A stretch of 62,000 nt of DNA from Zygnema cylindricum (GCA_037447655.1 JBBHKE010000771.1:473797-535796); one strand, 5' to 3'. Counted from the first letter of the stretch, positions 40,107 through 52,200 are shown. The notes: generated by a model from the letters alone, not told the origin. Numbers and translations are program-made.

Positions 40107-42091
40107 TGTAGAAATTAATGGTCCATTTTAAGTATTTTCTAGGTCTAAGTAGAAATATAGAAAGAAGCCGAGGCAGTCTACCTCTAACTTCTCTCTCTAA
40201 CTCTCAAACTTCTCGCAGTCATTGAGAAATTGGAGAGGGAGCTAGAGCCATGGATACCTAGGCTATCCAGAGGTTTACGGGAAATATATATTATTTAGGG
40301 GTTTATTTACTAAAAGGTATGTGTCGGCCACAAGATTTGATCCTGATACCTACCGGCCGGTAGACAGCCGATAATCGGTAGCCTTAGCCGTTAAGTCTAG
40401 AATTAGTGTTACGTACTATATGTTTTGATAATTAATTAAACATTAACAGGTAGGATAATTCATTTCACTGTAACATTTTACAGGATAGATAGATCTAGTA
40501 ATGTAAAAGTACGGATTACGGTACGGATAAGAAACCAATACCGCGCATTTATATTTTTAGCGAAACGAATATCGCGCATGTATTTATTATGGCTACGATT
40601 AAATGTGAATTTAATCGGACGGCCGGAATTAACGTCGAGATCGCGAAAGAGGATTTCGGCGGTTTGTGGTCATCGCCACATCAGATGACACGTGGCGGAA
40701 TGACATTGGATCGCGGCATCTTCGAGGATTAAGGGAGCGATTCCGAACATACCACGTGTCGACATTTAGGCCATATCGTATAGTGTCCGTACAGAAAGTA
40801 CACCGGCAGCTATACTTTTGTGTACGGAACTGTTATCTGATTGGCTCCATACATCAGTAGATAGAGTCTGTGAGAGAGATAGGACTTCGAAAAATTATGA
40901 CATAGGACCCTCTCTCCCAGAGAGTTTCTGTACAAAAGGTCAACTTTGACCCTCCATAACTTACTGTTGTCCATAGCCTATTTGAGCCATGGATTACTCA
41001 CGGAAACACCCACAAACTACCTCAAAAACAGCTGTGTTAAAGACAGCACAGATTACTCTACAATAAATAGAATAACCTCAAAATGCACCAATGTGCATTA
41101 TACCATATACACTGTAAAATTCCAAACTTAAAGTCAAATCCACCAAGTAGAGTGATCGCACCAACAGGTCAAAGATGCAGAAAACAGTTTGCCATTACTT
41201 TGATAAACTTGACTGCGATACTCAAAATATTCTAAGTCCTACAAGTTATACTCAGAGAGTTCACTACTGAATGTACGGAGGCATACCAGCCGTACGGTAT
41301 CTACCATCTACTTAATCTATTGTAAATATACCCGAATAGTTCGAGGTATGTCAGACCGAACAAATCTACACTAATAATTAATTAGCAAAAAGACAAACCT
41401 ATGTTGTACATAATATTTACACCGACATCTCCACAATCTTCGTACGTCAAAAACCAAGCTACCACTAAGTAAATATCATGACTCACAATCTATACTAGTC
41501 ATATTATTCACAGCTGCGTCAGCTGCTTTGTCCGTGCGGATTGTATCATGGTAACCGCAGCTGCGTTGACTCGTTTGCGTCGCAGCTGCTCCGTACCGGC
41601 GGCGCATATTCATCCCAAAATAACCGCAGTTGCGTTGTCCTGTTTGCGTCGCAACTGCGCCGTACCGGCGGTGCCTGTTTCAACATTTCGTTTATTCCAC
41701 ATCGGATCGCTTCGCGATCCGCCGTCCATTTGTCAATGCTTGTACCCGCCACTCAGTGAGTCTTTTTCATCACTTAAATTATATTCGTTTGTTTGCTCCC
41801 CCACTCCATGAATCCATTCGAACCTCCACATTAAATTCTATAGCGCACAAACTGTGGCGTACGCAAGAAAGAAACTTTTCAAAACAACACTTACTGCTCA
41901 AGGGATCAAATTCAGAGATTCTTTTTGCTATCGACTCAGGGGAGTCTTGCCTTCACAGAGGTGAAGTTTGTCAGAGTTATTGTCTCCCAGGGTAACAGTT
42001 GTTTTTGCTGAAACACAAAGGGGTCAGGGTAATCCTAGAAGCTTCTTGGAAGCTGTCCACTCTGAGGACTTATCGAGGTCTCAGAGTTTCA
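40107..42091 (+). repeat. 5' LTR of element E (family A), split by a family B solo LTR
   Basis: It starts TGTAGAAATTAATGG and ends CAGAGTTTCA at 42091, directly before a perfect primer-binding site. The 925-bp LTR of family B sits inside it (40965-41889). Removing that and one CTTAC copy restores a normal A-type LTR of about 1055 bp. Confidence 0.9.
40965..41889. repeat. Solo LTR, family B, with perfect 5-bp TSD
   Basis: TGTTGT...ACAACA termini and CTTAC duplicated at 40960-40964 and 41890-41894. It is related to the LTRs of element B, with some internal deletions. Orientation is the same as drawn for the B LTRs on the plus strand. Confidence 0.93.
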
Positions 42092-42106
42092 GGTTATGGG
42101 CCCACC
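42092..42106 (+). promoter_or_regulatory. Primer-binding site of element E, exact half-tRNA-iMet type
   Basis: GGTTATGGGCCCACC follows the LTR without a gap. It is the exact reverse complement of GGTGGGCCCATAACC, the anticodon stem-loop of plant initiator tRNA-Met. The ATG at 42096-42098 is in frame with gag. Confidence 0.9.
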
Positions 42107-42722
42107 CTCTAGGGTACCAATCTTTAATGGAACTGCATTCATATAGTGGGAAAGTATGATGATAGGAGCTCTATGCGAAAAAAGGTTTTGGGGGATAGTA
42201 AGTGGACGGTTGGGGCGTCCATCAAGTCTTCGAATTCCTCCAGGGTTTGGAGGAAGCAAATTCACCATGAAAGAGGATCCACCTTCAACGGAGGAAACAA
42301 AAGAAGGAGAGGTGGTGGACAAAGGAAAGGAGAAGGAGGCGACCACACCAATAGCAATTGGTTCGGCATTCATGTCACCTATTCCGAGGAACGAGGAGAA
42401 TGATACTGAAACCTAGGACTTCAACAATATGGCGGCAAAGCACTTCATCCTACGCAATCTCACTCAAGGACTTGCATGTCCTCATTTCCAAGTAGAAAGG
42501 GCATCTGATCTTTGGATGGCTCTCATAGAGGTGTACCGAAGAGGTACGATTCAGCAACAACAGTTGGCTGATTAGAAAATTAAGGAGTATGTATACAAAG
42601 GGCGAAAGATGTTGGATTTTTGCAATGAGCTTGCTACACTTTTCATGGAGCTAGAGAGTGCGGGAAAAGATTTAAGTGAAAAATAAAAGGTTAACTGTTT
42701 ACTGATGAAGTTACCCGATGAG
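42096..42722 (+). pseudogene. Element E gag (N-terminal two thirds)
   Basis: MGPPSRVPIFNGTAFI, then a stop (TAG for Tyr before W), SMMIGALCEKRFWGIVSGRL and the UBN2-type core (NNMAAKHFILRNLTQG, MLDFCNELATLFMELESAGK). Several stops (near 42147, 42413, 42573, 42684) break it. Homology stops at about 42722 within the LPDE block and jumps into RT, a deletion of zinc knuckle, protease and integrase. Confidence 0.8.
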
Positions 42723-43654
42723 AGGTAGAAAGCTAGGTTAGTTGCAAAAGGTTATACTCAGAAAGAGGGGACAGACTACGAAGAAACCTTTGCACATATA
42801 GTCAGATTTCCTTCTGTTAGAATCCTATAGGTAAAGCCGCAGCGGAGGATACGGAAATCCACCAGATTGTTATTAAAACGACCTTTTTGCACGGAGAGTT
42901 GGAAGAAGAAATTTACATGAGGCAAATGGAAGGATTCGTGGAAATTTGGGGAAGAAAACAAAGTTTGCAAACTGATAAAATCACTCTATGGGCTTAAACA
43001 AGCCCCGCGACAGTGGAATATAAAGCTCGACGAATTTCTGACCGGTTTGGGGTATATAAGAATTAGTTTAGATCACTCTATATATTTATTTGAGGATGAG
43101 AATGGAGTGATATTTATTGCTATTTATGTGGATGATTTGTTGGTCTTAAGCAAGTCCTTAAATAAAATTAACAAACTAAAACGGGATCTTAGAACCAGTT
43201 TTGATATGAAAGATCATGGCGAAGCAAAGTACATTTTGAGAATTCATATGGAGAGAGATAGAGGGAATAGAATTATAAGACTCACTCAAAAACAAGCATT
43301 CGGTAATATGCTAGAAAAATTTCAAATGGAGAAAGCAAACGGATGTATAACTCCCATGGATTTGAAGAAAGTGAGTGAGGGGAGTGAAGAGGGAGGAATA
43401 TTGATCATTAATGATGAGATGGATGAGATAGAAAGAAAATTTATAGAAAATATCCCTTATCGGCAGATTGTAGGCAGTTTAATTTATTTTATGAACTGTA
43501 CCCGTCTTGATATAGCTGCAGCTGTTGGTGTCCTTAGTAGAAATCTAAATGAACCAAGAAAAAGAGACTGGGAGGCTGCCAAAAGGGTGATGAGGTATCT
43601 GGTGGGGACAAGGGAATTATGGTTGCATTTGGGAGGGGAGCACACTGACATCAC
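42723..43654 (+). pseudogene. Element E reverse transcriptase, with RNase H start
   Basis: It begins [20 protein letters not shown], then KLIKSLYGLKQAPRQWN, a 209-residue open stretch with IFIAIYVDDLLVLSK (intact YVDD). FDMKDHGEAKYIL, YRQIVGSLIYFMNCTRLDIA and MRYLVGTRELWLHLGGEHT follow. It stops in DIT where the 11-kb insertion begins, and resumes in frame at 54810. A frameshift and stops lie near 42830-42960. Confidence 0.88.
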
Positions 43655-44699
43655 TAAAACTCTGAGACCTCCATAAGTCCTCAGAGTGGACAGCTTCTAA
43701 GAAGCCTCTAGGATAATCTTGACCCATTTGTGTTTCAGCAAAAACAACTGCCACCGTGGCAAACAAAAACTCTAACCACCTACAAACCTGTGAAGGGAAG
43801 ACTCCCCTGAGTTGATAGCAAAAAGAATCTCTGAATTTGCTCCCTTGAGCAGTATGTTATGGAGGGTCAAAGTTGACCTTTTGTATAGAAGCTCTCAGGG
43901 AGAGAGGATCCTATCTCCTAATTTTTCTAAGTCCTATCTCTCTCACAGACTCTATCTACTGATGTACGGAACCAATCAGATTTCACCTCCATACACAAAA
44001 TGGCAGTCGCCGGTGTACTTTATGAATGGAATTTGTACAACATGGCCTAAATGTCGACACATGTCATATCCGGATTCGGTGCCGTAATCTCCGGAGATAC
44101 CACGATCCAATGTAATTTAGCCACGTGTCATCCGATGTGTCGATGCCAACAAACCGCCGAATTCTTCTTCCGAGATCACGGCGCTAATTCCGGCCGTCCG
44201 ATTAAATTCACATTTGATCGTAGCCGTAATAGATACATGCGCGGTATTTGTTTCGCTTACGAAATCAATGCGCGGTATTGATTTCTTATCCGTACCGCAA
44301 TTCGTACTTTTCACTACCGGTTCTATGTATCCCGTAAACATTTATAGTTAAATGATTTATCCTACGTAATAATGTTTAATTAACTATTAAACAATATAGT
44401 ACGTATCACTACTAAAAGACTTAACGGCTAAGGTTACCGTCTACCGGCAGCTTGTTGTCCAGCGGGTACCACGTTCAAATCTTGTGGCCGCCGCATATCT
44501 TTTTACTTAATAAACCCCAAATATATATTTCTCGTAAACCTCATGATAGCCTAGGTAGCCATGGCGCTAGCTTCCTCTCCAATTTCTCAGTGACTGCGAC
44601 AAGTTTGAGAGTTGAAAAGAGAGAAGTTAGAGGTAGACTGCCTCGGCTTCTTTGTTATTTCAGACCTAGAAAATACTTTAAAAACCATCAATTTCTACA
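43655..44699 (-). repeat. Outer left LTR (3' LTR of insertion A2)
   Basis: 1045 bp in minus orientation, with TGTAGAAATTGATGG at 44699. The terminal CA is TA here. The ATCAC duplicate lies at its left. A tRNA-like stretch on the plus strand is at about 44415-44495. Confidence 0.9.
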
Positions 44700-44712
44700 C
44701 TCCCCTTATTTT

Positions 44713-45307
44713 CTAGTCAATCTTTAACTTCAGACCACACTTCTCCTTGCAGAAAATTAGCTTAGGGGAAGGCACATGTTTGGTCATCATATCTGCTACC
44801 ATCTCTCTATCTGGTCGGTACTCTAAACTGATTATTTTATTTTCTACATTCTCTCTAACAAAGCTGAGTCTAATGTCCATGTGTTTGGCTTTAAAATGGT
44901 GTTTAGGATTGGCAGAAATAGCAATTGCTGCTTGATTATCACAAAAAAAATTTTGCACACCACTCTTAAGATGACCAAGCTCACCAAGCAAAGACTTCAC
45001 CCACATCAATTCTTTTACAGCAGAGCAAGAGGCCATATACTCAGCCTCCATGGTCGACTGAGCAATAACTTTTTGTTGTTTGCTACTCCAACAGCAAGCC
45101 CCATCACCCACATATAATACATATCCAGAAGTGCATCTCCTCATCGGAGCATCACCATAACTGGAATCACTCCAATAGTGATGTCAGTATTCTCCCCACC
45201 CAAATGCAACCATAGATCCCTAGTTCCTATCAAGTATCTAAGGACTCTCTTAGCTACCTCCCAATCCCTCTTAGTGGGAGCATTTAGACTTCTACTCAGC
45301 ACTCCTA
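44713..45307 (-). pseudogene. A2 pol fragment: RNase H end
   Basis: The minus strand reads MRRCTSGYVLYVGDGACCWS, AQSTMEAEYMASCSAVKELM, FFCDNQAAIAISANPKHHFK and the pol end CGLKLKID. A 143-residue stretch is open, and the RNase H motifs are intact here. It breaks off at 45307 against a family C LTR. Confidence 0.85.
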
Positions 45308-46045
45308 TGTTGTTTTTAGAAAGCTTTAGTCCTCTTTATGCCTCAGCTGTGAGAGAGAGCTGTTCATGACTTAAGCTATTTTTGGTTGAGTTCGGTTCAG
45401 TACTTACAGAAATTAGTGTGACAGTGAAGTTGGGAGTTCACGGTTCATTCACAATTGGGACACGTGTCGTCACTTGGGAGAATGCGTGAGTATGTCCTCC
45501 GTGGACGTATGGAAATTCGGCAGGACCATTGGACTTCGTAAAGTCAATTCTACGGTGCCAAATCCTCTAATCGGACCGCTATCAGCCGCCGCCAACAAAT
45601 AGTGACGAGGCGTGAATAATAATTAGGTTTTTCGAGGTACTCACGATACAGTAAAGTACACGCTGGATGCTTTGTTGTTAATCAAGATAGTTCTTTAGTA
45701 CGGTCACCCGAATTAGTGTGACCAGTAGATACTCACTGTGAGTATATAGTTTAGGACTTAGCCAATTTTGAAACATCCATTTTTGGGATTATGACATTTT
45801 AAGGGCAGGTTTTCGGAAACTATAGGAGTCATATCTTATGATTTACTGGGTCATTTGAGCTCCAATTTTGGGAATTGTTAGTTTACTTTGTTGTGTATAA
45901 TTGTGAGAAATCTGAGGTATATTGGCCTTTTTGAGTCATATTTTGTGTGAGCTGAAAGCTGGTTGTTGAGGAGGTGTTTGATAGTTTTTGTTGTTTTCCA
46001 TGTCTTCTTCCACTACTACTGCTGGTCCTCCTCCTACAACGGTCA
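45308..46045 (+). repeat. Family C LTR and gag start, plus orientation
   Basis: It begins TGTTGTTTTTAGAAAGC and includes the ATTAGTGTGAC block. It is followed by ATG at 46000 opening MSSSTTTAGPPPTTV. It ends at about 46045 against gypsy sequence. It matches 20511-21304 read on the other strand. Confidence 0.6.
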
Positions 46046-47150
46046 TTATTTGTGCATCACTCAATCTCTGTAGATATGAAAGTCTGCCTTATTATCACGG
46101 TAAACTATAAATTCCTTATTATGCAAATAACAACGCCATCTAATGAATGAATGAACAATTCTAAGTAATTCCTTTTCTTGTGCTAGATAGTTTCTTTTCA
46201 TCATCATTAAATTTCTTAGACTCACAATATGATGAAAAAGTTTGTCGATCTTTTGACTTATGACTGCACCTAGACCTTTATCTTATGCATTTGTATTGAT
46301 CAGAACTTCAAATTCCATAGCAGGATCAGGATACACCAGTGTAGGGGCAGAGGTGAACTGCCCTTTTAGTTGCTGGAAAGCTTTCTTCTGATCGGCTCCC
46401 CACACAAACGTCTCATTTTCCCGTAGTAAATTCGTCAAAGGTGCGGCGATCATATTGAAGTTCTTGAAATTTTTTTGTAATAAGTGGTTAATCTCAAAAA
46501 TGATCTTACTTCTGTGACATTAGTGGGTTGCTTCCAATTTTGGATTGTAGTAATTTTGAATGGATCTGTTTTAACACATTCTCCACTAACTACATGTTCC
46601 AATAATAATTTTCCATTTTTAAAATAACTCGATTTTGACATTTTTCTATATAATTTTCTTTCCCTTAACCTTTCTAACACTTTCTTTAAATGAATTACAT
46701 GTTGCTTTTTAGATTCGCTGGAAATTACAATATCGTCTATAAAATCCTAAACAAAGTCATCTATATAATCTGAAAAGGTTTGGTTCAATAATCTTTGGTT
46801 AGTGGGTGGTGCATTCGTTATACCAAATGGCACCACTATTCATTCGAAATTACCAACCCTAGTCTTTAAAAGCAGTTTTATCAACATCCTCAGTTCTAAT
46901 TGGCACCTGATTTAAGCCACTATGCAAATCAATCAACGAAAATACTTTAGCATCTTTTAAACGATCTATCAAATCAAAAATTAAAGGTAACGGATACTTT
47001 TCTTTCACCGTAGTCTTGTTCAGACTACGATAGTCGACACACATTCTCAACTTTTCGTCATTCTTTTTGACGAAAAGAACTAGTGCTCAGTACGCTGATT
47101 TGCTGGGCTGAATATTTCCTTTCTCCAAAAGCTTCTTGATATATTTCAGA
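46045..47150 (-). pseudogene. gypsy G2 reverse transcriptase and RNase H
   Basis: From right to left: [36 protein letters not shown] (first catalytic Asp), FIDDIVIS (active-site pair kept), KITTIQNWKQPTNVTEVRSF. The RNase H follows near 46150-46430 (DQKKAFQQLK, then GLGAVISQ). Stops and frameshifts are numerous. Confidence 0.8.
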
Positions 47151-47351
47151 AACTGCTTTTGCTCAAGAAACTGTGCTTGTAAATTTTTGTGTTAAGAGGA
47201 TTACATCCAAGTTCAAGGTTAATATCATGTTCCACATCTCGGGAAGGTGGACTTCTTGAGGGTAAATCACTTAGAAAAACATCTCAAAATTCAAAAATCA
47301 ATTATTTAACAGCAAGATCAGATGTATTTATATCAGTAACAAAATCGGAAT

Positions 47352-47965
47352 TTAGTTTTTCGAGAGTATTAGTGGTGTTTGATTTACGGATGGCATCAAT
47401 GTTAGTGTTCCCCCCCCCCCCATTTCATCGGTAACTACCTCAGTTACTAATAACAAAAAAACATGATTTGTTTTATCTTTTAACTGTTTTTTAAATTGCT
47501 TAGCAAAAATGAAACCGTCCACTCCCAATCTGTTTATCTTATTTATAAGATTCTTATACAATTTCTTAGGTGATAATGGTTGCAAAACCTTCCAAACATT
47601 TTTAGACTTCACTTTCAATGTGTTAATTTCCCAATTAATTTGAGGATTATGTTCACTTAACCAAGGTTTTCCAATAATTAGTTCCTCGGTTCCCAAATTC
47701 ATTATTTCACAGAAAAATTCCATTTTATGACCCTGGATATCAACTTCTATTGCCTCAGTTTGTGTGTCTAATGTGGACTCATTACCAATTGCCACTTGAA
47801 CAAGTAAAGGCTCTTCCCTTTTGACAGTAAGAATTTTATTTTCCTCTAAAAACTTATGTGAAATAAAGTTATGTTTGACACCTGAATTAACCATTACTCT
47901 TAGCGGTTTCCCTTCCACTGAAGACTCGAATATGGTCAAATTGTGTCTGGTGTCATCGTTACTTA
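47352..47965 (-). pseudogene. gypsy G2 aspartic protease
   Basis: A 195-residue open frame. VMVNSGVKHNFISHKF corresponds to the usual [IL]-D-[ST]-G-[AS]-x-H-N-F motif, with the catalytic Asp changed to Asn. ELIIGKPWLSEHNPQINWE is the conserved IL-G-x-x-WL-x-x-x-NP block. The family is retropepsin of Ty3/gypsy. It is inactive by this substitution. Confidence 0.85.
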
Positions 47966-47976
47966 ACTTTCCTAAC

Positions 47977-48372
47977 TTAGGTCTGTTGTTGAGAATTAAT
48001 AAGAAAGATTGTTTTCAACCAATGCAATGTAGTATAAATCATACTAAAGTCAGCTATCCTAGACGTTTCACTTATTGATTTGCCCTTCAGTTTTAACTCT
48101 TGAACCTTTGGTTTTGGGCGACTCAAGTGAGGACTTTCAGCTAGTCTTTTTCGTTTCCCCCTCCAAGGCTTTTTGCTTAGGTAGGTATAATGCAATATCT
48201 TCTTGAAGACCTTCAATGACATCAACGGTTTTGAGAGAACCTTTATCTGTACAATCTTTGCGTAATGATGTGGACCTCCGTTTTTGAAAACAAGTGACTT
48301 TTTTTTGGGTTTTGTGCACTCCCAAATGAAATGTCCCTCCTCTGAAATGTTCATCATCTCTACAGTAGTCAC
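47977..48372 (-). pseudogene. gypsy G2 gag zinc-knuckle end
   Basis: GHFIWECTKPKKK near 48290-48345 and CRDDEH just upstream, in a shifted frame, form the remains of a CX2CX4HX4C knuckle. The gag N-terminus is missing: the sequence stops at the A-type LTR at 48373. Confidence 0.6.
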
Positions 48373-49422
48373 TGAAACTCTGAGACCTCCATAAGTCCTC
48401 AGAATGGACAACATCCAAGAAGCCTCTAGGATAATCTTGACCCCTTTGTGTTTCAGCAAGAACAACTGCCATCCTGGCAAACACAAACTCTGACCACCTG
48501 CACCCTTGTGAAGGCAAGACTCCCCTGAGTCGATAGCAAAAAGAATCTCTGAATTTGCTCCCCTGAGCAGTAAATTATGGAGGGTCAAAGTTGACCTTTT
48601 GTATAGAAGCTCTCTGGGAGAGAGGATCCTATCTCCTAATTTTTCTAAGTCCTATCTCTCTCACAGACTCTATCTATTGATGTACGGAGCCAATCAGATT
48701 TCTCCAGTGTACACAAAATTAGAGTCGCCGGTGTACTTTATGTACGGAAATTGTACAACATGGCCTTAATGTCGACACATGTCATATCCGGATTCGGTGC
48801 CGGAATCTGCGGAGATACCACGATCCAATGTAATTTTGCTACGTGTCATCCGATGTGGCGATGCCCACAAACTGCGGTATTTTCTTCCACGATCGCGACG
48901 CTAATTCCGGCCGTCCGATTAAATTCACATTTGATCGTAGCCGTAATAAATACATGCGCGGTATTTGTTTCGCTTACGAAATCAATGCGCGGTATTGATT
49001 TCTTATCCGTACCGCAATTCGTACTTTTACACTACCAGATCTATGTATCCCGTTAACAATTATAGTTAAATGATTTATCCTACGAATTAATGTTTAATTA
49101 ATTATCAAACCATATACTATGTAACACTACTTCAAGATTTAACGGCTAAGGTTATGGTCTACCGGCAGCTTGCCGTCCGGTAGGTACCAGGTTCAAATCC
49201 TGTGGTCGTCGCATATCTTTTTACTTAATAAACCCCAAAAATATATATTTTCCTTAAACCTCAGGATAGCCTAGGTAGCTATGGCTCTAGCTTCCTCTCC
49301 AATTTCCCAGTGACTGCGACAAGTTTGAGAGTTGGAGAGAGAAGTTAGAGGTACACTGCCACGGCTTCTTTCTTATTTCTATTCAGACCTAGATAATATT
49401 TTTAAAACCAATAATTTCTAAA
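48373..49422 (-). repeat. 3' LTR of element A1
   Basis: 1050 bp. The terminal TG at 49422 is TT here (AA on the plus strand). The polypurine tract (AAAATAAGATGAG on the minus strand) abuts it. A tRNA-like stretch lies on the plus strand at 49136-49215, with a well-formed T-arm CAGG-TTCAAAT-CCTG. Confidence 0.88.
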
Positions 49423-49436
49423 CTCATCTTATTTTC

Positions 49437-51391
49437 TAGTCAATCTTTAATATCAGACCACACTTCTCCCTACAGAAATTTAGCTTAGGTGAAGGCACAG
49501 CTGTGGTCATCATATCTGCTACCATCTCACTATCTGGTCGGTACTCTAAACTGATTATTTTTACTTTCTAATTTCTCTTTAACAAAGCTGAGTCTAATGT
49601 CCATGTGTTTGGCTTTAAAATGATGTTTAAGATTGGCAGAAATAGCGGTTGCTGCCTATTATCACAAAATATTTTCTGCACACCACTCTTAAGATGACCA
49701 AGCTCACCAAGCAAAGACTTCACCCACATCAATACTGTTACAGCAGAGCAAGAGGCCATATACTCAGCCTCCATGGTGGACTGAGCAATAACTTTTTGTT
49801 GTTTGCTACTCCAACAGCAAGCCCCATCACCCACATATAATACATATCCAGAAGTGCATCTCCTCATCGGAGCATCACCATAACTGGCATCACTCGAAGT
49901 AGTGATGTCTGTATTCTCCCCACCAAAATGCAACCATAGATCCCTAGTTCCTATCAAATATCTAAGGACTCTTTTATCTGCCTCCCAATCCCTCTTAGTG
50001 GGAGCATTTAGACTTCTACTCAGCACTCCTACAGCTGCAGCTATATCCGGTTGGGTACAATTCATAAAATATATTAGACTTCCCACTACTTGCTTGTAAG
50101 GAATAGTCTGCATAAACTTCTGTTCTTCAGGAGATAATTCCTCCTCTAAGACTATGACTCCTTTTTCCTCACTCCCCTCACTTCCCTTCTTCAACTCCAT
50201 TGGAGTTGTACAACTATTAGCTTTAACCATTTGAAATTTTTCAAGCATGTTCCCTATTGCTTCCTTCTGAGTCAATCTTATAGTTTTTCTTTTTCGGTCT
50301 CTCTCTACTTGAATTCCCAAAACATATTTTGCTTTTCCCATATCCTTCATTTCAAATCTCCCCTTAAGATCGGTTTTCAGTTTATTAATTTTTTCCATTG
50401 ATTTACTTAAAACAAGGAAATCATCAACAAAAATTGCAATAAATATAAAACCTTCCTCATCTTTCAAAACATAGATTGAGCGATCTGAGCTGATCCGGAT
50501 ATATCCCAGACCGGTAAGAAACTCATCAAGCTTCCTATTCCATTGTCGAGGTGTCTGTTTCAAACCATAAAGAGATTTAATCAGCCGGCATACCTTACTC
50601 TCCTCTCGTTCCTCCAGAAACCCTTCGGGTTGTCGCATGAAGATCTCCTCTTCCAATTCTCCATGCAAAAAGGTTGTTTTGATGTCCATCTGGTGCACTT
50701 CTATGTCTTCCGCTGCTGCCAGGCTGAGAAGTATGCGGACGGAGGGAAATCTGACCACCGAGGGAAAGGTTTCCTCGTAGTCAATTCCCTCCTTTTGTGT
50801 AAATCCCTTTGCCACTAGTCGAGCCTTGTAGCGCTCGATTGTGTTATCTGGGTTCAGTTTTAATTTGAAAACCCACTTACAACCGATTGGTTTTCGGTTA
50901 GGTGGACAATCCACCAGCTCCCAAGTATCGGCTGCCATAATTGAGGCCATCTCCTCATTGATGGCTATCTTCCACCAATTTCTTTCTGGACAAGTCATCG
51001 CCTCTCCATAAGTTTGAGGTTCATCTTGATGAGATAGTTTAGTTACCTTGTTATTAACCTGTTTTTCTTGCAGTCTTTTGCTACTTCTCCTCCCCCCCTC
51101 AAAATCTGAGGCCGGAATAGATGGTTCTCGTGGATTCTTTCGAACAAACTCGGCTTCTCCCCTATCCCTTGATTCCGAATCAATTTCCACCACGTCTTCC
51201 GCTTCGAGTAGAGTTGTCACTGGAGTTTCCACAGCCGAGTCCTTTTCGGTCTGATTTGTTCCTGCAAGAATGTCATCTTCTCTAAAACCTGGATAGTTAG
51301 GAAGCTCAAAGTCATCGGAATTTTCTGACTCAAATCTGATTTTTACTGACTTCGTATATTTGAAGGGATCCACAGACTTTCCTTCATCCAT
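49437..51391 (-). CDS. Element A1 pol: RT and RNase H, one frameshift
   Basis: 607 codons are open from 51391. The RT shows WVFKLKLNPDNTIERYKARL, HQMDIKTTFLHGELEEEIF (first Asp), KSLYGLKQTPRQWN and FIAIFVDDFLVLSKS (FVDD in place of YVDD, both Asp kept). YKQVVGSLIYFMNCTQPDIA then leads into RNase H with SSDASYGDAPMRRCTSGYVL and STMEAEYMASCSAV. A small deletion in the codons after IFCDN shifts the frame, so the open frame ends at 49568. In the other frame homology continues to the true stop at 49437-49439. RNA-templated DNA synthesis would occur in cytoplasmic particles. Confidence 0.88.
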
Positions 51392-51414
51392 AACTACTAG
51401 ATGCTTTACTAGGA

Positions 51415-52200
51415 TTATATCTTCCCTTTTAGATCATAAACTCTATATCCTTTAACATCCTCATCATTTCCTAATAAGTATCCAGGTTTTCCTTTAGGAT
51501 CTAGCTTCCAATTAGACCGATCAGTATCTTGACTGAATACTTGACTGCCGAAAACCTTTACGTGAGATATGTCTGGTTTTCGGCCTGTCCATCTCTCATA
51601 AGGTGTTTGATCTTTTATAGCTGAAGTTAGAACTCTATTTTTGAGGTTATTAGCACAGTTCATTGCTTCTGCCCAAAACCTTTTTCCTATCTTCTTATCT
51701 GACAACATACTTCTAACACTATCACTTAGTGTTCTATTTAACCTTTCAGCTACCCCATTCTGTTCCGGGTTTTCTGGAACTGTCTTTTGGTGTTGGACGC
51801 CATCTTCCCTCAAAAAATCCTCAAACTGGTTAGAAGTATACTCTCCACCATTGTCACTCCTTATTCTCTTGATTGGAGTTTCATGGAGTTTTTCGCTCCA
51901 TGCTTTATATTGTCTAAAACAATCCTAAGCTTCGGACTTGTTTTTTAAAAAATACATTCGGGAATACCGAGACCAATCATCAATGATAGTCATCATAAAT
52001 CTCTTCCCCCCGGTGAGGGCACTTTAGCCGGTCCCCAAATATCTGTGTGTACTAAACTTAGATTTTTTTCTCCCTTATAGGTGGTTGTTTTAGGAAAGGG
52101 TAACTTTACCTTGAGCACATCCACTAGAATCACTTATATCATCACTCTCACTGAACTGAATCCCTTCTGCCACTCCCATCTTTTTCATCTCTCTTAACTT
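51415..52200 (-). pseudogene. Element A1 pol: integrase
   Basis: The core is visible from right to left. GGKRFMMTIIDDWSRYSRMY has the first Asp. KRIRSDNGGEYTSNQFEDFL has the second. VPENPEQNGVAERLNRTLS has the Glu, so the triad is intact. The C-terminal part has YERWTGRKPDISHVKVFGSQ and LLGNDEDVKGYRVYDLKGK. Stops near 51925 and 52025 and at 51415 interrupt it. Confidence 0.85.
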
